A DNA stretch of 64,000 nt, taken from positions 20,850,715-20,914,714 of the forward strand of contig CM034603.1 of the NCBI GenBank assembly GCA_020091685.1. Direction: 5' to 3'. Shown here one piece after another: positions 38,546 to 51,345 of this stretch. Position numbers and translations under genes: made by a program. The notes beneath the pieces are model-generated. The model saw nothing but the letters and a program-made list of their open reading frames with translations, was not told the origin of the DNA and did not search any database. Each line of letters opens with the position of its first letter. Position 1 is the stretch's first letter. Origin of the DNA: Lutjanus erythropterus. Its lineage: Eukaryota; Chordata; Actinopteri; Lutjaniformes; Lutjanidae.

Positions 38546-40335
38546 TCCACCCTTTTTCACATCTTACATCATACAAAAATCAGGGTAGCTGTGGTCACAT
38601 TTCAGATTGTTATTGAGTTGTTAACAGGCAGTGAATTTTTATATAACCCACTGATATAACTAAAGTATATTAGGGCCTTAAGTTATGCATAATTAAGGGT
38701 GTGCCTGTTTTGAGTGACAGGTTGGTACGGTCATGCTGCTACGTAGCCACTTCATTCAGCCACCTCAGCTCCGCTCTAGAGGGTGGGATGGGGGTAACTT
38801 CCTAAAAAGTTGCTATTTTGCCCAGTGATGGTACCTTATCTCGTGCCTTACATGGACTATTGCCTTCCTGTGTTCTTGTGAACTCACTTTAGATCACATC
38901 ATTATTTTCTGGATAACTTGATGATGTTAAATAAGATGTTAAGATGTTAAATAACCTTTTCTTTGCCCTAACATTAAACAATCAATCAACAATCACACCT
39001 AATTGTAACTTCAAGCAGAGATTATGTTATTTATTTATTCATTTTGGGTTGTTGTTTTTTTTTTAGATCATTAATTTACAATGAAACGGTTACAATTTTT
39101 ACTCCTTGTACTGCTGCCATGGCTGCAAATGCAACTATGACTTTTACTTAACTATAGCATACTAACATATAAAAGAAATTACCTATTGTTATTATGATTT
39201 GCGTCCCACCTACGTCTGTTGACTTTTTTTCTTGTTTTTTCAACCCAGTCCCTTGATGAATAGTGAAGTTGACTCACATCCTGCAGGAATCCCAGAAAAA
39301 TGTCAGCCGCTACACTGTGAGCTTCACAATGGCTCTTCAGAAACGTAGACGTCACAGAGGCTCTGTCCGCTATTATACTGTCTATGGCACAGCCATCACA
39401 TTACATCCCAGGATGACTGAGACTTTGTTGATGATCCAGTGAGCACTGAACACATTAATGAATAGTCTGTGAAGGATGCAGCACCTTCAACACATTAAAA
39501 ACTACCTGAAAAGTAAAACTGACCACATAAACTGTCACAGATTGGAGTCAGTGAAATGAGAGGATTACCTTGAGGAGTTTTAATGTAGACACAAATTTTG
39601 TTCATATTCAATGTTACCAAACTACTTTGTGTGAATCCTCGAGGCCTGTTAATTCATTTCCCTCCACTTTAGCATTTGAAAATCCAATTTTTTAATACAA
39701 AATGACAGTAGAGGCAAAGTGTCCCTGTTTAACACTGCAGGATCAAGTTGCTCTATAAAAGAAGTCATAGAAAAGGAAGCATTTAGTTAATCAGACACAA
39801 CGTTACACATATTAAAACTTTTAACATACCTTTGCTCTTTGCTTTGAATCTTTTCTTTTCTGATTGTTTTCAAAACTCCTTTGTTTACAGTCACATGTGC
39901 TATCTACCTAACTTTATCTATCTCCCTTCCTTTTGCCAACATTTAGCTGTGTGTCTTATCTAGTGTTGCTTTCGTCAACGAAATTTATGACGAAATATCG
40001 TCGTCAACGAACCTTTATCACGTGACGAAAACGAGACGAGACGAAACGTAAATGGTGGTTATGTGACGATAACTATAATAAAATATATAATGCAATATTG
40101 TTGACGAATAAAAACAAGACGAAATGTGGTTTACAAAATAAAAACCCTGCTAAAATGTCTCTTCATTTTCGTTGACCAAAACGAGACGAGACGAAATAAC
40201 TTTTTAATGTTTAGTCGCGTTTATTATTTTGCAGTGTTTCTGTTTCCTAGGCTGTGTGTCGCACTGCGCAGACGCAGGCGACGTCACTTCCAATCCCCAC
40301 TCGCGGCATTATTTAGATGCAGCTGCGGTGGGATC

Positions 40336-40482
40336 ATGGCCGGGCAGCCGCGGAGAAAACACATGATATATGGACATACTTTGAGTACAAACAAGTGGAA
40401 AACAAAACGGAATGTGTCGTGGAAAAAGATGGGGAGAAATGCGGCCACAAAATAACGGGGAAAAACACGACAAGTTTATAAG
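40336..40482 (+). pseudogene. hAT transposase first exon, BED-finger fragment with frameshift
   Basis: ATG at 40336 begins MAGQPRRKH. A five-base excess (around 40363-40367) then shifts the frame. In the shifted frame the text continues WTYFEYKQVENKTECVVEKD followed by GEKCGHKITGKNTTSL, a BED-finger signature: aromatic W/F, a Cys pair and the GKNTT(N/S)L block. It then meets a TAA just before a donor-like GTAACA at 40483. The frameshift and the stop make it non-functional. The rest of the transposase is missing; the interior is occupied by the nested element. Confidence 0.75.
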
Positions 40483-40562
40483 GTAACAATATAAGAATAA
40501 GATAACCATGTTTGATTTGTGAAATGGGTTTGACTAAAAGAAAAATCTGGTTTTGTCTATAC

Positions 40563-41547
40563 CAGGGGTCGCTAACAGGTGGACCGCGGTCCGAGTCTGG
40601 ACCCAGACGCCGTCCTATACGGACCCGGACTTATAACCAATAAATTATTAAGAGATTTTAAAGACGCTTCTATTTTAACTGGCGCAACTTTTCTAGTGTT
40701 TCCGGCGCTGGTTTATCTGATCAGGAAACACACAGACCAACTGCAGAGAAGCTGCGTGTGGAGGAGACTGTTGTTAATGACGGAGTTTATTACAACACAA
40801 ACTAACGTGATGGTTAATGACATCATCACCAACCAGATGCGCTTATAAAACGAAACAACTGTATAAAGAGGCCTATACGTAAAACAGGAGAGTCTGTGTT
40901 TGTCTGTGAGAAACTTTCAGATCTTCTCACAGCAGAGTGAACAGGTGAGGGAGGAGAGGAGGGCAGACTGATCACTAATCAATCACTGATACCGTCGTCC
41001 TCTCGGACTGATTAAAAAAATAAAAATGACAAAGTTGGTGACAAACCAAACCTGTGTGTCCACACAAATGAAGTCTTTATGTAAAACACTGCAGAGTGAA
41101 ACATCGTGCTGTTTACAGACAGTCTGCTGTCTGTAGTCTGACAGAGAGACAGAGAGGGTCGTGTCTAGAAGGGAACCCTAGACCCGCGAAAGATCGCGCG
41201 AGTTTGATTATTTTAGTAGAAATAACAAACACAAATCTCGCGAGAGTTGTGCAAATAAAGAGTTACCTTCTAGACACGACCGAAAAAGGTGCGCAGCTCC
41301 AAAAATAGAAAATCATGTCTCGGTGTCGATGTTTTTAATGTGGCGGGCCGCCATAAATAAAACACTATTCACTGATCACTGACCTGCTGTGATGGAAAAA
41401 ATACTCACATTCTTTACTTAGGTATTTTTACATTGTGGTATTAGTGTTTTTACTTAGTTACTAAGTTAGACATTATGATGTTTTGGACCTTTGCTTTAGG
41501 AAATTTTCTCTAACTGGACCTCTTTGAATTTTAGTTGAATACCCCTG
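40563..41547. mobile_element. Nested hAT-like element with CTATAC target duplication
   Basis: Starts CAGGGGTCGCTAACAGG and ends TTGAATACCCCTG, giving short inverted termini (CAGGGGT). CTATAC occurs directly outside both ends (40557-40562 and 41548-41553). Six matching bases are fewer than the 8 expected for hAT, either through mutation or because the class differs. It carries CpG-rich stretches and itself contains the hairpin at 41157-41281. Confidence 0.7.
41157..41281. repeat. 125-bp inverted repeat (GGTCGTGTCTAGAAGG)
   Basis: GGTCGTGTCTAGAAGG at the left and CCTTCTAGACACGACC at the right are perfect 16-bp inverted repeats. The interior holds CGCGCGAG and CTCGCGAG, giving further self-complementarity. 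It is either a tiny MITE nested at a third level or an internal hairpin of the host element. Confidence 0.7.
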
Positions 41548-43154
41548 CTATACTGATTGGATTAAATAGAATTAGAATACTAAAAAGAGAGTAAAATACA
41601 ATTTTCATTGACTAAAACTAGACTAAAATGTCATCAGTTTTCGTCGACTAAAACTAGACGAAAATAGTCATGTGTTATTCTGACTAAAATAAGACTAAAA
41701 TGCTCAGACTTTTAGTCGACTAAAACTTGACTAGACAAAAAAGAGTATGAAGGTGACTAAAACTAATAAAAACTAAAATGACAGTTTGACACAAAGACTA
41801 GACTAAAACTAAAATTAAAACAGGCTGCCAAAAACAACACTAGTCTTGTCTAACATCTTCATCAACTGTCATTCAGTCTAATGGCATAAAGCAGGGGTCT
41901 GAATTGTGTCCCCTGCCTGCTTGAATGAAAACAAATAAAAATAGGTGCAAACATACAAATAAATACAAACAGAACAGAGACCTGGCCTGTCAAAACATTG
42001 CTCCATAGCAGTATGTAAGCAGCGGTCAAAAACTCCACAGCAGAGCTTAAATCCCTTAGAAAATATTAAAAAACCTACTAAATAAACAGAAAAAACTCTT
42101 TTATTAAATAACTGTAACAACTCAGGTTCTAAAATCCTTATTCGTCCCACTTGTACATGGTCTGCTGAGACTATAAATCTGAAAAGTCTCTTTCTGTTTT
42201 TTAAGGTAGTTAAAGTCACCCTCCCTCTGTCTGAGTCTGACCTTATCAATACCAATAAACGAGAATAAAAGTCCATCATTGAAGGTTTGGCCTCTAAAAA
42301 ATCTCTGGCCACTGGTTGTTTTTATGGCCCCTTTAATGGAGCCCCTGTATTCTGTCAACTCCTTTGTAGTGAATGCCTCGTTCCCTGTAGTTTTTTTTTC
42401 ATGGATATATTGTCACACACATTACATTTTTAGTTTTACAGGTGATTAGGCTGTTTATAATATCACATAAAGTCCTGCACATGGCCAGTCCAAACCTGCC
42501 CACATCCATAAAGTATCAGAACCGACCCATTACCCCCAATTATCTCCAAAGGCCCTTTTATACCCATCAAAAAAAAAAACAGCTAGCACCCACTAATATC
42601 TGGCTGTTGTCTTCTTTGGGAAAGGGTACAATCGGCATTCAGTTTCAGATCAAAAGACTCTGCAGTAGTCATGGGTATTTATCAGCTCCAGCTCCCGACA
42701 GCAATGATGGAAACCCTGGTAGACATGCTAATTTACGCCTTTATTGGTGGAGACAATGATGGCTCGGCACCTCTTTTGTTCCCTGCGTTGCTCGGCTGGA
42801 CTAGGATTGAGTTGGTGCATCAGCCCAGTACAGCAGAGCTTGAAGGTGTGTATTTAACTGATGACCCCTCACCTTTAATTAGGTGTGTGAGCAGTGGATA
42901 AACATTTTATTTCCTATGATTATTTCACATCATTTTTGTTACCTAAAAGCCTTCATTATCAAGCAGAAAAATCAGGAAATGTAGTGTTTTTATCAGCAAT
43001 AACTTAACATGACTCCTGTTATGGCGATGGAAAAGGACTGTATATTTAGTCGATTATGGATAAACTGTGGCCGCTGGGGGGCATCGGTCAGAATGCATAA
43101 ACTCCGGATGTTCCCTTTAATCTCTTTATTGACAGTTCAGTGGGAGCATACATG

Positions 43155-43157
<3 letters not shown>

Positions 43158-43211
<54 letters not shown>
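43158..43211. repeat. (TG)n microsatellite, about 27 units
   Basis: Uninterrupted TG dinucleotides in olfm3 intron 5. Confidence 0.98.
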
Positions 43212-45095
43212 TTCTGAAACAGAAAATAAAACAATAATCAGAACAAATGTACTCGCCTCCTGAGCAGTAGTGGTAAACAACAGTGAAATAAGACACTCAG
43301 CATCCATATATAACTAATATAACATATACATGTGACCGTGAATGCTCGGACCGATAATTAGCAATTAACGAGCTAACCGTACATCTGAACAATCAACATA
43401 TAACACTGTAAGTAATGATATGAGGAGCAAAACAACCATAAACATCACACTTACTGGTATATGAAGGCACACAAGCCGGCTCAGGCTCACAACTCCAACA
43501 TAAACAGTAATAATCCTGATGAAAAGTCTCTCTCTCTTTCTGTGGAGCACGTTTCTCCCGATCAGGCTGTCCTTCAGCACAACTCCTATCCAGCTGAAAG
43601 TGAACAGTAAATTAAGCAGATATCTTAACCTGCAAACAGCGACAAAGGAGAGAAACTAAACTTAAAACCATAGAGATTCAGTTAGAAACTACAAAAATAA
43701 TGAGAGCTGAACACACAGAGACTTTTAAAAACCTCTTTCTCTCTGCTTTCCTCCACACACAAGTTCAGTCATCTGCTGTCATTAAAAAAACCCACATATA
43801 CATGCTAATTTTGATGTAAAAATGGTACGAGACAAAGCCAGACCTGCCCCAATGCATTAGCACTTTTTACTGGCACTCTCTACAAGCAGTGAAGCCAATG
43901 ACAGCATTATTCTCACGTTCTGATCGCACCAAATTTCTCCAAAACATCCACCTTGGCCTTAGAGGATCTGTTTTGGTGTTCATCACTGGCTTTATCTCAA
44001 CCACTCTGATGTACTAGCTTGCAGCTAGCCTACATGATTGTTGGATAAGTTATATCACATAGGCTTGATATTATTAGCTGATATAGATGTTAAAAATATT
44101 GCAGAATACATTTCTATTTTTTTAACAGAACAAAAACATTATTGTTCCCATATGCTGCCCACCCAAATTTAGTTCATTTCTTCCCATGTCCAAATTTAAG
44201 TATTTCATAGGTGAAAGTTTTTGCAGATTACCCAGTACATACCCGACCTGGTGAAGGACCATGACCACTGTTTGGAGGTTACTTTTAAAATGCATTCCTC
44301 TACAAATTACTGAATTCTCACCTTAAAATGTAATTTGTAACATATACCATTAGATTACTCAAGATAAAAAAAAAAAAAAAGGTTTTCTCTTGAAATACTT
44401 CAAAATTGACCTGCTGAACCCATTTGTCTGTGTCATTCTGGATGTCGTTAACACTGCTTTAGGCAATGGCCTCACTGGCGAGACCTCTTCACAGTTCTCA
44501 CTAGGTCACAAAGAGTGCTAACATCACTAAATAAAGGTGGATGTTGCCATCCTTTGGCCACAATCAGTAGAGCAGTTTTGCACAACAACAAAGAAACAAT
44601 ATAATGTAAATAATGTGTTGAGTAAAGGGATAGTGTTTGTGGCTCAAGAATTCGGTTAATTAGCCAGCTAGTTAGCCAAAAATCACAATTTGCTTCGGGG
44701 GAACAATTAGCATACTACGTTGTCTGTCCATCTCGTTAGACCCTCATTAGCATGACAGAGAGCATAGGCATGACAAACAGTCTTTTGATGCTGAAAGCAG
44801 TTTGGTTAATGGTAAGCAGAGCTTGCACCGCACTGTAATGTTGCAACCTTCTTGACCAAGTGTGTAGATAAAATATTTGTTATATTTCCACAACAAAAAC
44901 TCCTGGCTCTGCGTCTCTTCTAGTGCACAAAATGTAGCACATTTGTAATTTGGCTGTTAATGGGAAATGCATGACTCCTGAATTTTAGAACAAATAAAAA
45001 AAAACCAAAACAAATAAAGAAACCCTTCAAGTAATCCAGTTTTTAAAAATACCATCAATTCAAACTGTAACAGAATATGCTTACTTATATTTTGA

Positions 45096-45923
<828 letters not shown>

Positions 45924-46005
45924 ACGGAGGAACATGCTGTACACGTGAAAGAAATCATGAAAATATAAAAAAAAAAAATGGATGAATGTTCTAATTAATT
46001 TTACC

Positions 46006-46027
46006 TATTTATTTATTTATTTATTTA
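46006..46027 (+). promoter_or_regulatory. olfm3: AU-rich element: overlapping ATTTA pentamers in olfm3 3' UTR
   Basis: Five overlapping ATTTA pentamers in tandem, about 85 bases after the stop codon. Clustered AUUUA motifs are a known class of mRNA decay element bound by proteins such as the TTP and ELAV families. The cluster is seen directly; its action here is inferred. Confidence 0.5.
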
Positions 46028-46161
46028 AGCCATTTCCTTGATTAGTTTTGGCCATTTTGTACAAATTTAATTACCGACATCTTGCTGTTTGCCTCTTGTC
46101 ATATGAATGTTAATTCATGAAGATGTAGTCTGTGTGGAAACATGACACTTTCTCTATGAAA

Positions 46162-46167
46162 AATAAA
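46162..46167 (+). terminator. Candidate polyadenylation signal AATAAA, olfm3
   Basis: First canonical hexamer after the olfm3 stop, 239 bases downstream, in an A-rich context. A T/G-containing downstream stretch is present but weak. Confidence 0.5.
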
Positions 46168-46200
46168 TAACAACACAAAATTAAAACCAATTCGGTGCCG

Positions 46201-49200
46201 TCCGAAAGATATTACAGGTAACACAATGGGCCTCATGCAGCAACGTTCACTTAAATTGTCTTTTACGTCTTCTTTTAATGTTCTGTAAAGAAAAAAAAAA
46301 AAGAGAAGTCAGCTTCAAATGTTCTTTACCATCCACATTTGCTTTCAACCTGGTTAGCTGATGATGAATCCCACTTGGTCATAATTTAAGATAAAATATT
46401 CCTTAAGATAGTCCCACAACAGGAGAATTGGCAGCTTTACAGCAGTGCAGTGGATAGCAAAAATAGAAAGAAGCATAAATACAAAATAACTAATAAACAA
46501 GTAATATAAGCAAGAGGGAAATACAAAATATGAACAATTTGAACAAGAGGAAATGTAAAAATCGGAACAGTACAAACAATAAGCAAACTCAACAGCTGAA
46601 TTTACACAATTCCACAAAATATTGATGCATATATATTGTGCAATAAGACACCTGACTGAAATGTCGCAGCAAATTTACAAAAAATAAAATATGATGCACT
46701 CGCAGGCATCCTCCTAGGTGAAAATTATTTTTACTTATCATATAATTATAGATCTTTTTATTAGAATTCTGACAAATAACTATAAATAAATTCTAACTAG
46801 CCGTTTTTTAGATAATTGCTAAAAGTTTATGTTACTTTTCCTTGAAGGTCATTGCACATGCCTGAGTGGTGGGAGGAATTCACAGTCCACCTGCTACCAC
46901 CTCATTGTCCACCTGGAGATGGGAACCTGAGACTTTATGGTTGAAGGACATGTCTTTAGACCACTAGACCGTCAGGACAACACAGCTGTCCCTGCCATCA
47001 GCTGACACTAAACATTAACTTAGTTCTTCTTACAATTTATAAAGCACTGTGTTGAAGCGAACGGCAGTGAATAATTTAATGATGTCAAACACTTAAACAT
47101 GTTAAAATATTATTCTCGTGATCAGTGCACCATGGTGATTTTGTAAAATCAAATATCTAAGAACAAACGGCAAATACAAAAGTATTGATGAATGCTATAA
47201 AAGTTTTTCTTTTAAAGAATCAGTGTGTACAAATGATTCATGCATGAGGCCCAGTAGGTACAAATCACGGATAGGAACAAAAGTAAGAGAAAATTTGTTT
47301 GTCAGTGGTTTCTTGCAGAGGCCCATTTTCACCTAAATAATTGAACTTTCTCTTAGCCACTTGAACAATGAACAATGAATTTCCAGTGATTTCTGCAGCT
47401 CCCTTTTTCTCTCCAAAATGAAAGCTTTTCTCCAAAACGAAGTCTTCATATTTATAATGGTTTCCTCATTCAGTCTTGCATTTATTCATGCCCTCTAATT
47501 TATTCATATTTTGACTGTGTTCACTAATTGTTCGTTTTGTTTCCATTCTTTTCCTCGCCATTTATTCATCATCATCAGCTAATTTATTCCTGCCTTTCAC
47601 TGCCTCCATTTAGCTTTCATTTTGTCTTTGTACTTTTCCTTTCCAAAGTTTTTGCACTTGACCTTGTACAAGACAATGAGAAATGTGATGAACCATAATG
47701 CACCTGTATAGTTACTGTACTTGGCTTTTTTGTGTCTAATGAAGATTCTCAGTCATCCAGGTCATCGGGTATCTTGAAGTACTAAGTCAAAGCGCTGCTC
47801 GCCTTTAACTTTCTACTTGAAGATATTTGCTTTTTTGTAACTTCAGCAACAGTTTGTATGCCTTATTCAGTGCGGTACGTTCTGTAAGCCCAAGGATAAC
47901 AGCTCTCGTGCATGAATGTTGGCTATCCTAATAGCATTTTTACTGTAACTGTATATCTGTGTATTTTGTATCTGCACAACATCCCATTCTCCTCCTCTCT
48001 AGCTATATTAATAGTAAGAAATCCATTTATACAGACAGCCGTAGATGACTTTAATAAGCATTCATTTGTGTAAATAAGAAGTTATACATAACCAAAATAA
48101 AAGTATTGTTTTCATTAAGTCAGTGTGTTGGTAAATTTGTACTTCTGCAACCACAAGAAAGCACTGAACCGTCTGGACGATTTGATTTAATGTGACATCA
48201 CTTTGAATCCATAGACCTGAGTGCAACAATGCCTTTCTGCCAAAAAAAAACAAGAGTTATTTCATTGCCCTCTAAAAGGACAGTGTGACTGAGGTTTTTT
48301 CTCATTTCCTGTACTACCTCACTCATTCTACATCACTGGAACTCTTTGTTAGAGCTTTTATCGCATTAAGACATATTTCCTGGTCACTTTCAGTAAGGAA
48401 GAGGACAGGACAGCATCTCTGAGCTGTAAATAACACTCTGTATTTAATGACAGCAGCTCGTAAAAGCCTCATGTTTGACTGGGTTCTGGTGAGTAACATC
48501 TTAGCAGCCTGCGTCACTGTGGAGTGCTGCAGGGATGACGTATTTTCATCTGCGAATACGGAAGTTAGCATCCCTCTGGTTCCCTCGGCAGGGAATGAAT
48601 GATGTTCATGCAGGTGCAAGTGTGCAGCTCTCTTTGCTCTAAAGTGGCCATATTATGTTTTTCTCCCTTTCCTATGATCAGGGTTTGTACAGGTGCTAAA
48701 CATTTTCTGAAAACAGCTGAATCTGATGCAGTGTTTTTGAGGCTTGAAATGTGCTTGGATTTTGGATAAAGTGCTTGAAACTGCTTTAAATTGCCATTAC
48801 ATTACTTTCATAATAAATCTACCTGACCGAATAGTTTTCTTTTTTGAAAAAGAAATAAAATAAGTTGGTTATTAACTCAGCCAGGTTATATCGGATGCCA
48901 AGTCCACCTACAGGCAGGTGTCACACTTTGAAACTTTAAACTTTATCGTTGTTGATTAGTCCAGAGTTATTTATTTCAACAGAGTTGTGTGAGGTTATAC
49001 TGTGTCGAAGTAAGAAAATGTTCAGGCTCCTGCTGGTTGTTTCCACACATTCAGAGTCGTTATTACCCCGGCGTTGTGACCCAAAAATATATATTTGAAT
49101 AAATAAATTAACATCATGCAACAATGTCCTAGTCTTTACACACTACTGTGACTGCCCAACCACTCATATGCATAACAAACAGAGGTGGTTACTTCCATCA

Positions 49201-50780
49201 TTGTCTGGAAAATAAATCATGTGTTTATTTATGTTTTACTATTTGCCAAATTAGGCAAGGGAGTTTCCAGATTTACTAGCCAGAAGTGGCAGTTTCCTTG
49301 TGCCGGGCAAGTGGGCAATCCTTATTGTTGAGCCCTGTTTGGACATAAGGTCTCAGTGGCCATGATGCTGTTCCACTTTTACTTTTAATTAATTTTTTAA
49401 CAAGTTGTCTACTTTTTACTTGAATAAAATCAGTACTTTTACTTGAGTATGATATTCTAGTAAACTGAACTGCAGTTAGAATAATGTGATAATAAAACAA
49501 AGAGCGGACAGAAGAAACATTATTTTATTCATCTGTATCTTCAAAAAGCTGTCCATGATGAAGTGTAAGAGGCATAAAAGAAGCATAAATGGGTGTAAAT
49601 TCTTACAGCAGGGTAATAAACTCACTATCAACAAGACCATTAACCACCAGCAGCCGTGCCAAAAAAGTTACACCTTTAATGAGTAGTCTGTTAATGGCTG
49701 ACTAATCTCTGAACTCCGCTGCGTGAAAACTGAAATATCTGCGAAAAAAAACCAACAGGAAAAGCATAATATTAGTTTCTCACTTGATTACAGGAATGCT
49801 TGAGTCAAATCAAGTTTATGAGCTGTGGAGAATTATCTCATGCTTTATCACAATTTGTTATGTTTGTTATTTGTTATGTTCTAAAAATATGATAATGCAA
49901 GATGAAAAGATAGTAAGAATGGATATGAAATCTGTGGTGAACAATGAGATTCTCAAATGCTGTTTAGTAGATACATTGAAATCCAAGAATAGCAGTTAAT
50001 TATGAAGCAAACGCAATTCTCACAGAGCCAGATTTGACCCACGCACTCTTGTGAGTTTAATGTGGGAGGCAGATCTTTTTACAGTTTCTTTCCAAGCAAT
50101 TTAATGTAGCAGTGAGTCCTTAAATAAATCTGCCAAGGTCATAATATTGTGAACTAGTCTTGACGCAAGTGATGTAGCTATAAGATACTGACTAATGTAA
50201 ACAAGTGAGGTGACACAGACTAAATTTACCTTGTTAGGATTCACACCCTCTGCAGTGCCAGTCTGTTGACTCATGGTGATGTTGACTTATTCAGGAGCCT
50301 TTTTGTTGCTGTGAGCAGTTATTGCACACTGTGTGTCATGACCTTGGGGACTTTATTTAGCCATCCACCGCTGCATGCCCAAAGGAAACTGTCAGCATCG
50401 GACCAAGTGTTCCTGCACAACTCACACGTACAGAACACAGAGAAGTATGCATGACTATACACACTGTAAATAGCACTGACCACCCACAGCTCAATCCTTG
50501 ACAGGCTCGGTGTTGAGTCTCTCCTCCTCCAGGTCAGATCAATGCGGGTCAGCCAAACAGGAAAACTCTCAAAGGTCAGAGAAGCAGCCACAGCAGCGCC
50601 ACGCCTTAGGAAACACAATATGGATCTCCTGAGCTATTGATACCCAGAGAGCACCAGTGTCAAAGACTTCCCCGTTAACTTACATGCTCTTCTTACAGAA
50701 TTGAGAGGAATTGAATAATTTCTGAATTATTATAACTACAAGTCTTGTACAGCAGTGCAGTTGTACAGTAGGTTCATGCT
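46201..50780. other. Gene-free stretch downstream of olfm3
   Basis: No coding exon is supported. The longest frames (98 and 99 codons on the minus strand near 48323-48619 and 50319-50618) have no recognisable motif or splice context. A tRNA-derived SINE-like piece lies at about 46850-46985 and an alternative AATAAA at 48096-48101. The rest is AT-rich and largely non-repetitive. Confidence 0.5.
46850..46985 (-). repeat. Probable tRNA-derived SINE fragment
   Basis: The reverse complement reads GACGGTCTAGTGGTCTAAAG and later TCTCAGGTTCCCATCTCC. These resemble the A box (TGGTCTAGTGG) and B box (GGTTCRANTCC, degraded here) of a glutamate-type tRNA at the usual spacing. The lack of a foldable acceptor stem and the degraded B box argue for a SINE head and not a tRNA gene. 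Confidence 0.45.
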
Positions 50781-50784
50781 CAGA

Positions 50785-51345
50785 TGCACTTCCAGTGAAG
50801 AAAACATGTTAAAGTGCCCTCTATGGTCCTTTCCAGCTGAGGAAACGTGATAAAATGCAATCTAGGAAGCTTGTCCAATGGAGAAAATGTGAGGAGGTGC
50901 ACTAATGCATGCCTTTCCAGTAGAGAAAATGTGGTAAAGCGCCCTGTGGGGCGCCCCTCCAGTGGAAATGACATGATGCACTAATGGCTGCCCTTAAATT
51001 GGAGAAAATATGATAAAGTGGCCTCTAGGGTGCTGAAACTATGATTAAGTGCTCTTAAGGGTGCCCTTTCAGTGGACAGCATGTCCTTCCAGTGGGAAAA
51101 AAGTGATAAATTACAGTAATGGGGGCACTTTCAGTGGAGAAAACGTGATAAAAAAAAGCCTTTTAAGGTGTCCTCTTGAAAGAGAAAATGTGATAAACTG
51201 CGCTAATGAGTGCTCTTAAATCAGACAAAATGTGATAAAAAGCCATCCACAGTGCCAGTCAAAGGAAAAGAGGTGTTGCAGGGCCCTCTAAAGATGCCTT
51301 CCAGTAGAGAAACCATGATGTAGTGCCATATAGGCTGCCCCCCTA
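50785..51345. repeat. Degenerate minisatellite, about 42-bp unit
   Basis: About 13 imperfect units of the type CCTTCCAGTGGAGAAAATGT followed by GATAAAGTGCCCTCTAGGGTG. Unit lengths range from about 36 to 43 because of small deletions. Divergence between units is high, so the array is old. Confidence 0.8.

Larger units (their letters stand above)
39961..41842 (+). mobile_element. hAT element remnant (1.88 kb) with degenerate 8-bp target duplication
   Basis: Ends TAGTGTTGCTTTCGTC and AAAAACAACACTA are inverted repeats, flanked by GTCTTATC (39953-39960) and GTCTTGTC (41843-41850), 7 of 8 bases equal. Subterminal regions are rich in TCGTC/GACGA words at the left end and ACTAAAAC/GACTAAAA words at the right end. 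It contains a broken BED-finger exon (40336-40482) and a younger element at 40563-41547. Confidence 0.85.
45924..46200 (+). other. olfm3: olfm3 3' UTR, proximal part
   Basis: Unique AT-rich DNA after the stop, with a poly-A tract (45967-45978), a run of ATTTA pentamers and an AATAAA hexamer. A longer UTR is possible: another AATAAA lies at 48096-48101. Confidence 0.55.

Noticed and set aside
40579..40848. 89-codon open frame inside the nested hAT-like element
   Set aside because: No transposase motif is recognised. It lies entirely within the non-autonomous element and has no start or splice support.
46850..46985. Functional tRNA gene on the minus strand
   Set aside because: Box-like words are present but the B box is degraded, no acceptor stem folds and there is no T-run terminator, so it is called a SINE fragment.
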